Origin: Candidatus Galligastranaerophilus gallistercoris
GTDB taxonomy: Bacteria > Cyanobacteriota > Vampirovibrionia > Gastranaerophilales > Gastranaerophilaceae
Length of the DNA: 6,737 nucleotides
NCBI GenBank assembly: GCA_018710795.1
Contig: DVJH01000160.1
Span: 1 to 6,737 of the forward strand
Direction of reading: 5' to 3'
Shown here: positions 1 through 5,048 of the stretch, piece by piece
Layout: the number at the start of each line of letters is the position of its first letter
Position numbering within the stretch: the first letter of the stretch is position 1
Translations under genes and position numbers: made by a program
The notes under the pieces: generated by a model
Database searches by the model: none
Told to the model about the DNA's origin: nothing
Seen by the model: the letters and a program-made list of their open reading frames with translations, nothing else

Positions 1-225
1 CAATTTTCAGGCAACAGAAGCGGAGTTTATGGCGGCGAATATTACTGCACGAGAATTTTTGAAGTTGACAAAAATAATAAGATTATAAGCTGGGAATGGA
101 AAGGCAACAATTGCCCGGCTGCCTATTTAACAAGTAAAAAATGGGTAAACCCGAATAATGACCCATGGAAAAAAGACAAAGAAGAAAGAAAACTTTTAAA
201 ACAAACGAAAAAAGAAAAGCTTTAA
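1..225 (+). CDS. C-terminal fragment of an unidentified protein with a Cys pair
   Basis: An open frame enters from the left edge in frame 1 and ends at TAA 223-225, giving the last 74 residues of a longer protein. Its start is outside the window. The visible part has a Gly/Tyr-rich stretch (GVYGGEYYC), then FEVDKNNKIISWEWKGNNCP, which reads like a beta-hairpin flanked by two cysteines (fragment residues 16 and 38) that could form a disulfide. It ends in a Lys/Glu-rich charged tail. Two-cysteine hairpins of this kind occur in small secreted proteins or lipoproteins, and the W-x-W region faintly recalls BamE/SmpA-like folds. That is a guess from texture, and I do not recognise the family. It is convergent with the glycosylase gene, with 33 bp between the stop codons, and I see no convincing terminator in that gap. 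Reading frame and end are secure; function is unknown. Confidence 0.7.
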   Translation, partial: QFSGNRSGVYGGEYYCTRIFEVDKNNKIISWEWKGNNCPAAYLTSKKWVNPNNDPWKKDKEERKLLKQTKKEKL

Positions 226-258
226 TTAATGCATTTTAACTAACAAAAAAACAAATGT

Positions 259-756
259 TTAAAAGCGAAAATTGAGCGCCTCATGCCAGATTTTATACAA
301 ATCTTCAAGTTTAAATTTTGCATTGGCGGGGCTTGTTGAAGGAAGTTTATAACAATCATATTCATCCATAATTTCGGGAAAATATTTTTTAAACGCCTGA
401 TATGCCTTATTTCCGTTTAAAATTATTGTTTTTATATTCTTATATTTTTCTAAAAGCCTGTCGATTTCATTCGGAATTTCATTTTGAATATTTGAATCAA
501 GACTTCCTTTTCTTTTGCATGTTTTAATAACATCCCAGATTGCAAAACGGTTTTTTAATATAATTTCAATTTTTCTTTCATAAGAAGAATTATATAAATC
601 ATAATTGCAAATAAGCCCCATAACCTTCCAAAATCGGTTTTTAGGGTGCGCATAATATTGTTTCTCGCTCAATGATTTAACGGATGGCATTGAACCTAAA
701 ATTAAAATTTCGGAATTTTCATCTATGATAAAATTAAAACTTTTGCAATTGTCCAT
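259..756 (-). CDS. Hypoxanthine/deoxyinosine DNA glycosylase (UDG superfamily family 6-like)
   Basis: This 165-residue cytoplasmic base-excision repair enzyme is predicted to cleave the glycosidic bond of deaminated adenine (hypoxanthine) in DNA. Motif 1 is ILILGSMPSVKS (residues 17-28), followed by YYAHPKNRFW (34-43). Asn40 sits where family 6 enzymes, such as the characterised Methanosarcina barkeri HDG, have their functional Asn. The family hallmark IWDVIKTCKRKGSLDSNI spans 73-90. ILNGNKAYQAF lies at 112-122, and the second active-site motif is LPSTSPANA (138-146). The length is normal and all expected motifs are present, so the gene looks intact. The ATG at 756 has no Shine-Dalgarno sequence; TATAAT lies 7 nt upstream, suggesting a leaderless message. 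The gene is divergent from the peroxiredoxin. A closely related UDG-like specificity (G:U/G:T mispairs) cannot be excluded from sequence alone. Confidence 0.9.
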   Translation of the reverse strand: MDNCKSFNFIIDENSEILILGSMPSVKSLSEKQYYAHPKNRFWKVMGLICNYDLYNSSYERKIEIILKNRFAIWDVIKTCKRKGSLDSNIQNEIPNEIDRLLEKYKNIKTIILNGNKAYQAFKKYFPEIMDEYDCYKLPSTSPANAKFKLEDLYKIWHEALNFRF

Positions 757-771
757 AAGAAAAATTATAAT
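743..771 (+). promoter_or_regulatory. Sigma70-type promoter of the peroxiredoxin gene
   Basis: TTGCAA (743-748) and a perfect TATAAT (766-771) are separated by exactly 17 nt. The predicted transcription start near 778 leaves a leader of about 11 nt, just enough to contain the Shine-Dalgarno AAGGAG at 778-783, five nt before the ATG at 789. The -35 box lies inside the first codons of the divergent glycosylase gene. Confidence 0.6.
764..771. promoter_or_regulatory. Palindromic shared -10 element of two divergent genes
   Basis: ATTATAAT is its own reverse complement. It supplies TATAAT at 766-771 for the rightward peroxiredoxin gene and TATAAT at 769-764 (minus strand) for the leftward glycosylase gene. 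The rightward -35 is good (see the 743-771 entry). The leftward side has no clear TTGACA-like box at 16-19 nt spacing, so the minus promoter is less certain. Confidence 0.5.
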
Positions 772-788
772 TTAAAAAAGGAGTTTTT

Positions 789-1235
789 ATGTCTGAAATC
801 GTTTTATCGGGGGTTGATAATAAAAAAATCGAAAAAGAATATAAGCTATCCGATTTTTCGGGAAAAAAATTTGTTTTATATTTTTATCCCAAAGATAATA
901 CTCAAGGCTGCACTCAAGAAGCCTGCGATTTTAGAGATAATTTAAACAGAATTTCAAAATATGCACTCATTATAGGCATAAGCCCCGATTCAATTAAAAG
1001 CCATATAAAATTTATTGAAAAACAAAATCTTAATTTTCTTTTGCTTTCAGACCCCGAACACAAACTTGCCGAAAAATTTAATGTTTGGGTTGAAAAATCA
1101 ATGTATGGAAGAAAATATACTGGAATTGAACGCTCCACATTTATCATCAACGAAAAAGGCGAAATTGAATATGAATGGCGAAAGGTTAAAGTCAAAGGCC
1201 ATGTTGATGAAGTTATAAATTATTTAAAACCGTAA
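789..1235 (+). CDS. bcp: Bcp-type peroxiredoxin (thioredoxin-dependent thiol peroxidase)
   Basis: This 148-residue cytoplasmic thiol peroxidase would reduce hydrogen peroxide and organic hydroperoxides at the expense of thioredoxin. The peroxiredoxin active-site signature P-x3-T-x2-C is present as YFYPKDNTQGC (residues 31-41), making Cys41 the peroxidatic cysteine. Cys46, five residues later (CTQEAC), is in the resolving position of the atypical 2-Cys Bcp/PrxQ type. GISPDS (63-68), LLSDPEHKLA (85-94) and GIERSTFII (112-120), with the conserved active-site Arg115, complete the family pattern. The length is close to that of E. coli Bcp. The start is fixed by AAGGAG at 778-783 and a consensus promoter. 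There is no signal peptide. Its 3' end overlaps the end of the convergent PHP gene by 23 bp. Pairing with a DNA repair gene across a shared promoter region would suit a damage-defence role, but that is inference. Confidence 0.93.
   Translation: MSEIVLSGVDNKKIEKEYKLSDFSGKKFVLYFYPKDNTQGCTQEACDFRDNLNRISKYALIIGISPDSIKSHIKFIEKQNLNFLLLSDPEHKLAEKFNVWVEKSMYGRKYTGIERSTFIINEKGEIEYEWRKVKVKGHVDEVINYLKP
1213..1235. other. 23-bp tail-to-tail coding overlap
   Basis: The peroxiredoxin gene (stop TAA 1233-1235) and the PHP gene (stop TAA, read leftward, 1215-1213) share these bases in opposite strands, each encoding the last few residues of its protein. No hairpin terminator for either gene was found near here. 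Confidence 0.9.
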
Positions 1236-2052
1236 GGAATTTTGCATCAACGGGTATATTTAATTCATTTAATTTTAATAAAGGAATATTTTTATTTAAC
1301 CCGTGATAATCGCTTCCGCCCGAAATCAAAAGATTATTTTTCTTTGCACAGTCAACCAAAAATTCAATTTCAAAATCGTTATACCTTGAATAATAACATT
1401 CTAAACCCTTTATCCCCGCTTTTATCATGGTATCAAGCTTTAAAAGAAATTCTTCTTTTTTTGAATGTTTTTCGCCTTCGCCTCCTAAAGGATGCGCCCA
1501 AACGGGAATTGCATCCGCATCAAGCAAAACATCAATCGCTTCAAATCCGTCAAACCTTGTATTTCCCGTTTTGCATCCGTCAAGATATTTTTCCATTGCG
1601 GATAAATTATTATCGGCAAGCCCTCTTTTAACAAGAACGTTTGCAAGGTGCGTTTTAACAACGCTTTTTCTTGAATAAAGCCAGGATAATTCATTTTTAT
1701 TTAAAACAATATTATGAACATTTTTCAGATATTCAATTCTTAAATCCAATTTTTGCTTTCTTAAAATTTTGCCTTTTTCAATCAGGTTTTTAAGGTTTTT
1801 GTTTGTCGTATCAATTCCGTATCCTAAAATGTGGCATTTAACATCTTTGGTTTTACACGTTAATTCAATTCCTTTTATAAATTTAATTCCGTTTAATTTA
1901 TATTTTTCAAGCTCAATGACCCCTTCAAAGGTGTCATGGTCCGTCAGGGCAAAAACATCAAGCTTTAAAGCATTAATTTTTCCGACTAATTCTTCAATTG
2001 AATCGCTGCCGTCGGAAAAGTTGCTGTGTATATGTAAATCGGCTTTTTTCAT
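1213..2052 (-). CDS. PHP-domain phosphoesterase (RNase AM / nucleoside 3',5'-bisphosphate phosphatase type)
   Basis: This 279-residue cytoplasmic metal-dependent phosphoesterase is built almost wholly from a PHP domain. The metal ligands are visible in order: DLHIHSNFSDG (His7, His9, Asp14), LTDHDT (Asp38-His39-Asp40), GIEL (Glu63), CHILGYGID (His74), a THLANVLVKRG block (His135) typical of this branch, PVWAHPLGG (His187) and GGSDYHG (Asp249, His251). This is the layout of the TrpH/YciV group. Characterised members are E. coli RNase AM, which trims 5' ends of RNA, and Chromobacterium nucleoside 3',5'-bisphosphate phosphatase. Which of these activities applies here cannot be read from the sequence. 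The ATG at 2052 has no Shine-Dalgarno sequence but has TATAAT 7 nt upstream. It is not a DNA polymerase PHP module or histidinol phosphatase, because the insert between His74 and His187 fits the TrpH-type arrangement. All ligands are intact. Confidence 0.88.
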   Translation of the reverse strand: MKKADLHIHSNFSDGSDSIEELVGKINALKLDVFALTDHDTFEGVIELEKYKLNGIKFIKGIELTCKTKDVKCHILGYGIDTTNKNLKNLIEKGKILRKQKLDLRIEYLKNVHNIVLNKNELSWLYSRKSVVKTHLANVLVKRGLADNNLSAMEKYLDGCKTGNTRFDGFEAIDVLLDADAIPVWAHPLGGEGEKHSKKEEFLLKLDTMIKAGIKGLECYYSRYNDFEIEFLVDCAKKNNLLISGGSDYHGLNKNIPLLKLNELNIPVDAKFLTVLNNL

Positions 2053-2059
2053 AAAATTT

Positions 2060-2065
2060 ATTATA
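2060..2065 (-). promoter_or_regulatory. Likely -10 box of a leaderless PHP-gene promoter
   Basis: On the minus strand, TATAAT lies 7 nt upstream of the ATG at 2052, with no ribosome binding site between. Transcription would start at or next to the A of the start codon. No good -35 is present at 15-18 nt spacing, where the sequence is TATAAA-like and belongs to the upstream terminator hairpin. Confidence 0.45.
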
Positions 2066-2077
2066 CGAAAAACAAAA

Positions 2078-2102
2078 GCCTCTTTATATAAAATAAAGAG
2101 GC
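2078..2102 (-). terminator. Intrinsic terminator of the anti-sigma/sigma/Spy-like operon
   Basis: A perfect 10-bp inverted repeat, GCCTCTTTAT (2078-2087) with ATAAAGAGGC (2093-2102), encloses a 5-nt loop. Read leftward, the hairpin is followed by TTTTGTTTTT, a good termination tract. It lies 38 nt past the stop of the Spy-like gene and just before the PHP-gene promoter, insulating the two units. Confidence 0.85.
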
Positions 2103-2140
2103 AATTTTAAAAAAAGGGTGCTTAAGGTAATTATCTCATA

Positions 2141-2752
2141 TTATTTTTCGGGGTTTTCAGACGGTCCGCCTTCATTTTCTGCAGGCGGGTTTCCTTCGGG
2201 GGCAGGCATAGGGGGGTTAAACTGTCCGCCTTTATGCCTTTTTTCAAAGTTTTTTCTTCCTTCTTCTTTCATTTTTTTAAGCTCTTTTTGTTGTTTTTCG
2301 GTAAGAATTGATTCAAATTCTTTCATATTTTTCATTCTTAAATCTCTTACCTGTTTATCAAGTTCGCGTATTTCGTTTTTCAGCGCTTGAATCTGTTCTT
2401 TTTCGGATTCGGTTAATGATTGTTGTTTAATTGCTTTTATTTTGTCATGTTTTGTTTTGATTTGTTCCATTAAAGGTTTCATTTCTTCATGACCTTTTAC
2501 TCTTAATTCTTTTGCTTCCTGTTTTTGTTCATCCGTCAATTTAAGACGTTTTTCAAATTCGGCTTTTTTCTTTTGCATAACTTCAGGCGGCACGGGCGGT
2601 CTTTTATGACCTCTAAATTCGGGAGGTGCAGGCATTGTCTGCGCCGAATTTTCTTTTTGGGGCTGCACTTTGGTATCAACGGTGTCCGCAGCGTAGCAGG
2701 AAAGTGTTGTTGCAAGCACAACAAGAGTTGTCAACATGAATGTTTTTTTCAT
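2141..2752 (-). CDS. Periplasmic Spy/CpxP-like (LTxxQ) protein
   Basis: This 203-residue exported protein begins with a signal peptide: MKK, a hydrophobic core at residues 5-18, and likely cleavage after Ala21 or Ala22. The TLSC before it is a poor lipobox, so a lipoprotein is less likely. The mature part has a Pro-rich lead (MPAPPEFRGHKRPPVPPE, 40-57) and a long, highly charged helical region (about 58-173) with the two family-defining motifs LTDEQ (72-76) and LTEKQ (150-154). It ends in a disordered Pro/Gly/Glu tail (174-203). The family includes Spy and CpxP, ATP-independent chaperones and regulators, and the metal sensors ZraP and CnrX. Four histidines (49, 88, 102, 173) and several methionines could be metal ligands, but no known metal motif is clear. 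It is the last gene of the sigma operon, 18 bp after the sigma stop, with AAAGGA before its ATG. Its role as sensor or output is undecided. Confidence 0.82.
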   Translation of the reverse strand: MKKTFMLTTLVVLATTLSCYAADTVDTKVQPQKENSAQTMPAPPEFRGHKRPPVPPEVMQKKKAEFEKRLKLTDEQKQEAKELRVKGHEEMKPLMEQIKTKHDKIKAIKQQSLTESEKEQIQALKNEIRELDKQVRDLRMKNMKEFESILTEKQQKELKKMKEEGRKNFEKRHKGGQFNPPMPAPEGNPPAENEGGPSENPEK

Positions 2753-2770
2753 AAAAAAATCCTTTCAAAA

Positions 2771-3271
2771 TTAAAGTAGGTCTTGTAATTTCTCGGCCAG
2801 TTCTTTTTTTGCATTATATATACGGGATTTTATCGTCCCTGTCGGACAATTTAGTTTCTTTGCCGTATCTTCGTATGAATAGCCGTAAATTTCCGTATAA
2901 ATTATTACATCTTTGAATTTGGGTTTTAATTCGTTAATCGCTTTTAATATTCTTTTTTGCCTTTCTTTTTGTACCAGTTTTAATTCGGGATTCGGTTTAT
3001 AATCTTTAACGTTTACAAAAATCGTTTCGTTTTCTTCATCTGCCAGAACTTCATTTTTGTATTTTGCCGATTTAAGATAATCTTTGGAAACATTTTTTGC
3101 AACGGTATTTATCCAGGCCTTTAAATTCCCTCTTTCTTCGTATTTGTCGGAATTTTTAAGCACCTTTATAAATACTTCCTGTTCCAAATCCTCGTTTTCT
3201 TCTTTTGTGAATAGTTTTATTATATTTTTCACACTGTTTTTATTTTGGTTTATTATTTCTTTAAAATTCAT
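2771..3271 (-). CDS. ECF-subfamily RNA polymerase sigma factor
   Basis: This 166-residue sigma factor contains only regions 2 and 4, the minimal ECF (group 4) architecture. Region 2 is about residues 10-72, with the core-binding signature NEDLEQEVFIKVLKN (26-40) and the -10-contacting LKAWINTVAKNVSKDYLK (50-67). A short charged linker follows. Region 4 is about 105-160, with LKPKFKDVIIYTEIYGYSYEDTAKKL and the helix-turn-helix recognition segment CPTGTIKSRIYNAKKEL (142-158), expected to read the -35 element. There are no extra C-terminal domains. The ATG overlaps the TGA of the upstream anti-sigma gene (ATGA, 3268-3271), implying translational coupling; GGTGG just upstream may act as the ribosome binding site. 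It probably transcribes its own operon from TGAAC-N16-CGTT. The subgroup could not be assigned. Confidence 0.93.
   Translation of the reverse strand: MNFKEIINQNKNSVKNIIKLFTKEENEDLEQEVFIKVLKNSDKYEERGNLKAWINTVAKNVSKDYLKSAKYKNEVLADEENETIFVNVKDYKPNPELKLVQKERQKRILKAINELKPKFKDVIIYTEIYGYSYEDTAKKLNCPTGTIKSRIYNAKKELAEKLQDLL
3268..3271 (-). other. ATGA stop-start overlap coupling anti-sigma and sigma
   Basis: The TGA of the anti-sigma gene (3270-3268) shares two bases with the ATG of the sigma gene (3271-3269). This is a standard sign of translational coupling and would help keep inhibitor and sigma in balance. Confidence 0.85.
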
Positions 3272-3615
3272 TCACCCACCATTATTAAGCCGTAAGAATC
3301 AACGGGAAAGCCGTAGTCCTCTGCGCTTAACGTCTGTCCGTATCTTATGGTATCCAAGACATTGTTATCAAGGCTAAAAATACCGAGAACCGTACCCGAC
3401 AGGATAACAAGAAAAAGTGCGCATGCCGCTTTTATTTCTTTTATATATTTTCTTTTTTGAATAAATGCGGGTTTAACCTCCCGAATAAGACTTGACACTT
3501 TATTCAATGTTTCCATTTCTTTTTTACACTCTTCACATTCTTCAATATGTTTTTTAAGTTCTTCATCATTTGAAAATGTGAACAGTGCTTCAAATTTTGT
3601 ACATTTTTCTTTCAT
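3268..3615 (-). CDS. Membrane-anchored zinc-finger (ZAS/zf-HC2) anti-sigma factor
   Basis: This 115-residue protein is predicted to hold the downstream ECF sigma factor at the inner membrane. The cytoplasmic part carries the ZAS zinc motif H-x3-C-x2-C (His23, Cys27, Cys30), with Cys5 a possible fourth ligand. It is followed by a helical linker, one transmembrane helix (about residues 62-82) and a 33-residue periplasmic tail. That topology suits passing an envelope signal to a cytoplasmic sigma factor. The tail has no recognised domain and ends RYGQTLSAEDYGFPVDSYG..., so any signal input probably comes through a partner such as the Spy-like protein or through proteolysis. GAGG at 3625-3622 lies 6 nt from the ATG. 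Anti-sigma before sigma reverses the commoner order but matches CnrYXH. The gene is translationally coupled to sigma. Confidence 0.83.
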   Translation of the reverse strand: MKEKCTKFEALFTFSNDEELKKHIEECEECKKEMETLNKVSSLIREVKPAFIQKRKYIKEIKAACALFLVILSGTVLGIFSLDNNVLDTIRYGQTLSAEDYGFPVDSYGLIMVGE

Positions 3616-3625
3616 TTTTAACCTC
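3613..3625 (-). promoter_or_regulatory. Ribosome binding site fixing the anti-sigma start
   Basis: GAGG (3625-3622) lies 6 nt before the ATG (3615-3613). It supports this start and lies inside the short leader predicted from the ECF promoter. Confidence 0.6.
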
Positions 3626-3636
3626 TACATTTATAT

Positions 3637-3661
3637 AACGAGATAAAAAACAAAAAGTTCA
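3637..3661 (-). promoter_or_regulatory. Predicted ECF-sigma promoter of the anti-sigma/sigma operon
   Basis: Reading the minus strand, TGAAC (3661-3657) and CGTT (3640-3637) are separated by 16 nt in a T-rich spacer. An AAC-containing -35, a CGT-containing -10 and a 16-nt spacer are the hallmark of ECF promoters (compare sigma-W and sigma-E sites). Transcription would begin near 3630, leaving a short leader carrying GAGG before the ATG at 3615. Autoregulation is the family norm and is the likely meaning here. Confidence 0.65.
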
Positions 3662-3677
3662 TTTTTTTCTTTTAAAA

Positions 3678-4982
3678 TTAAATAAGCCCCGCTACAAGTA
3701 CGATGATAAATATAAGAGGCACAATTGTTTTTAAAAGAAAATAAAATATATTTGATATAATTCCTTCTCCGAATGCCTCTTTTTTAATCGATTTTACGAG
3801 CCACCCCGCAACCAGACAAATTATTGCGGTATTTAAAGGCAGTAAAATATTTGAAGTTATAAAATCCAGAAAATCAAAAAACGTTTTCCCGAAAATCAAA
3901 AAATCTTTCATTATGCCGAACGAAAAAACGGAGGGTATACTTACAAGCGCAATAAAAACAGATAAAATTACGGTTGCTTTTTTTCTTGTCAGGTTAAAAT
4001 TTTCAATCATTGAAGCAATTGCGGTTTCAAGCATGCTTATTCCCGATGTTACCGCCGCAAAAAGGATTAAAATAAAAAATAATGCCCCGAGAGCTTGCGC
4101 AAAAGGCAATTGCGAAAACATCTCCGGCAGAGATATAAAAATTAAAGTGGGTCCTGCGGTAGGTTCCACGCCGAATGAAAAAACGATCGGGAAAATCATA
4201 ATCCCCGATAATAATGAAACGGTTGTGTCAAAACCAATCAGAGTATATGAAGATTTCAGAATTTTTGTATCTTTTTTCATATAGCTTCCGTAAGTTAAAA
4301 TTGCCCCCATTCCTATGCTCAAAGTAAACAATGCCTGCCCGAGAGCGGTTAAAACCATTGTCGAATCAAATTTTGAAAAATCGGGTTTAAACATAAATTC
4401 TAAACCTTCTTTGGCACCGGGGAGCGTCAGAGAATAAATTGCAAGCAAAACAAGCATGAGCGCAAGAAGAGGCATCATTATATTATTTGCTTTTTCAATT
4501 CCCTTGTTTACTCCTCTGAAAGGAAAAACAGCACATAGAATTAAAAATAAAATCGTTAAGATAACGGGAACAACCGTGCCCGAAGCAAAAACGGGAAAAT
4601 ATTGAGAAAAGTTTTCGGGGATATTATTTGTTATAAATAACCATAAATATTGTAATATCCACCCGCCCACGACAAAATAAAAACATGAAATTAAAACAAC
4701 CGTTATAACGCAAAGCCAGCCAAAACCCTTTAATTTCGGGTTAATAAGGGAAAATGCGCTGACGGTGTCTTTTCTTGACATTTTCCCGAGCGCAAGTTCG
4801 GCGCACAAGGGAACAATGCAGATAAATGCTATTAAAAATAAATAAGTAAATAAAAAAACGGCGCCGCCGTATTTTCCCATTATATAGGGAAATCTCCAGA
4901 CATTACCCAATCCTACCGCACTTCCGACCGTTGCAAGAATAAAACTTATATGTGAACTCCACTCTGCTCTTTTTTCTTCCAT
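3678..4982 (-). CDS. Neurotransmitter:sodium symporter (NSS/SNF) family amino-acid transporter
   Basis: This 434-residue inner-membrane protein is predicted to couple Na+ entry to uptake of an amino acid or related amine. TM1 carries the family signature GSAVGLGNVWRFPY (residues 20-33), with Asn27 and Arg30 matching LeuT Asn27 and Arg30 even in numbering, and Glu62 in CAELALG matches LeuT Glu62. The unwound TM6 segment is FTLSIGMGAILTYGSYM, and TM8 has AAVTSGISMLETAIAS with the Na+-site Thr/Ser residues. The length is that of short bacterial members such as Tyt1 and MhsT, which have 11 helices. Substrate cannot be inferred. I chose the ATG at 4982 because AAGGA lies just upstream and family members start close to the W-S-x motif. 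The longer frame from TTG 5006 would begin about at the predicted transcription start and has no binding site. It follows the C_GCAxxG_C_C gene by 66 bp. Confidence 0.92.
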   Translation of the reverse strand: MEEKRAEWSSHISFILATVGSAVGLGNVWRFPYIMGKYGGAVFLFTYLFLIAFICIVPLCAELALGKMSRKDTVSAFSLINPKLKGFGWLCVITVVLISCFYFVVGGWILQYLWLFITNNIPENFSQYFPVFASGTVVPVILTILFLILCAVFPFRGVNKGIEKANNIMMPLLALMLVLLAIYSLTLPGAKEGLEFMFKPDFSKFDSTMVLTALGQALFTLSIGMGAILTYGSYMKKDTKILKSSYTLIGFDTTVSLLSGIMIFPIVFSFGVEPTAGPTLIFISLPEMFSQLPFAQALGALFFILILFAAVTSGISMLETAIASMIENFNLTRKKATVILSVFIALVSIPSVFSFGIMKDFLIFGKTFFDFLDFITSNILLPLNTAIICLVAGWLVKSIKKEAFGEGIISNIFYFLLKTIVPLIFIIVLVAGLI

Positions 4983-5010
4983 ATTTTTCCTTTTGATTTT
5001 AAACAAAAGA

Positions 5011-5039
5011 AAAATACCACATTTTTTATTATTTGTTAA
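5011..5039 (-). promoter_or_regulatory. Possible sigma70 promoter of the NSS transporter
   Basis: On the minus strand, TTAACA (5039-5034) and TATTTT (5016-5011) are 17 nt apart. The start would fall near 5004, giving a leader of about 20 nt with AAGGA before the ATG at 4982. The -10 is imperfect and the region is AT-rich, so chance matches are possible. Confidence 0.4.
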
Positions 5040-5048
5040 TTTTGTAAA

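Noticed and set aside
1242..1631. Plus-strand open frame of 129 codons, and a second at 1427-1678
   Set aside because: Both are antisense to the PHP phosphoesterase, whose metal ligands are intact across this stretch. The products look like composition-driven noise.
1769..2110. Plus-strand open frame of 113 codons
   Set aside because: Antisense to the PHP gene, and it runs through the terminator hairpin; no supporting signals.
2118..2390. Plus-strand Phe/Ser-rich open frame, and another at 2525-2779
   Set aside because: Both are mirror frames of the Lys/Glu-rich Spy-like gene. Phe/Ser-rich antisense translation is the expected artefact.
3651..3677. Terminator between the symporter and the anti-sigma gene
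   Set aside because: Only A/T tracts with a 5-bp AT stem are present. Read-through from the symporter into the sigma operon is therefore possible, but no terminator can be supported.
3913..4284. Plus-strand open frame of 123 codons
   Set aside because: It lies wholly antisense to the symporter gene, whose motifs are certain. It has no ribosome binding site of note and its product has no recognisable domain.
4983..5006. TTG start adding 8 residues to the symporter
   Set aside because: It has no Shine-Dalgarno sequence and falls about at the predicted transcription start. The ATG at 4982 has AAGGA and fits family starts.
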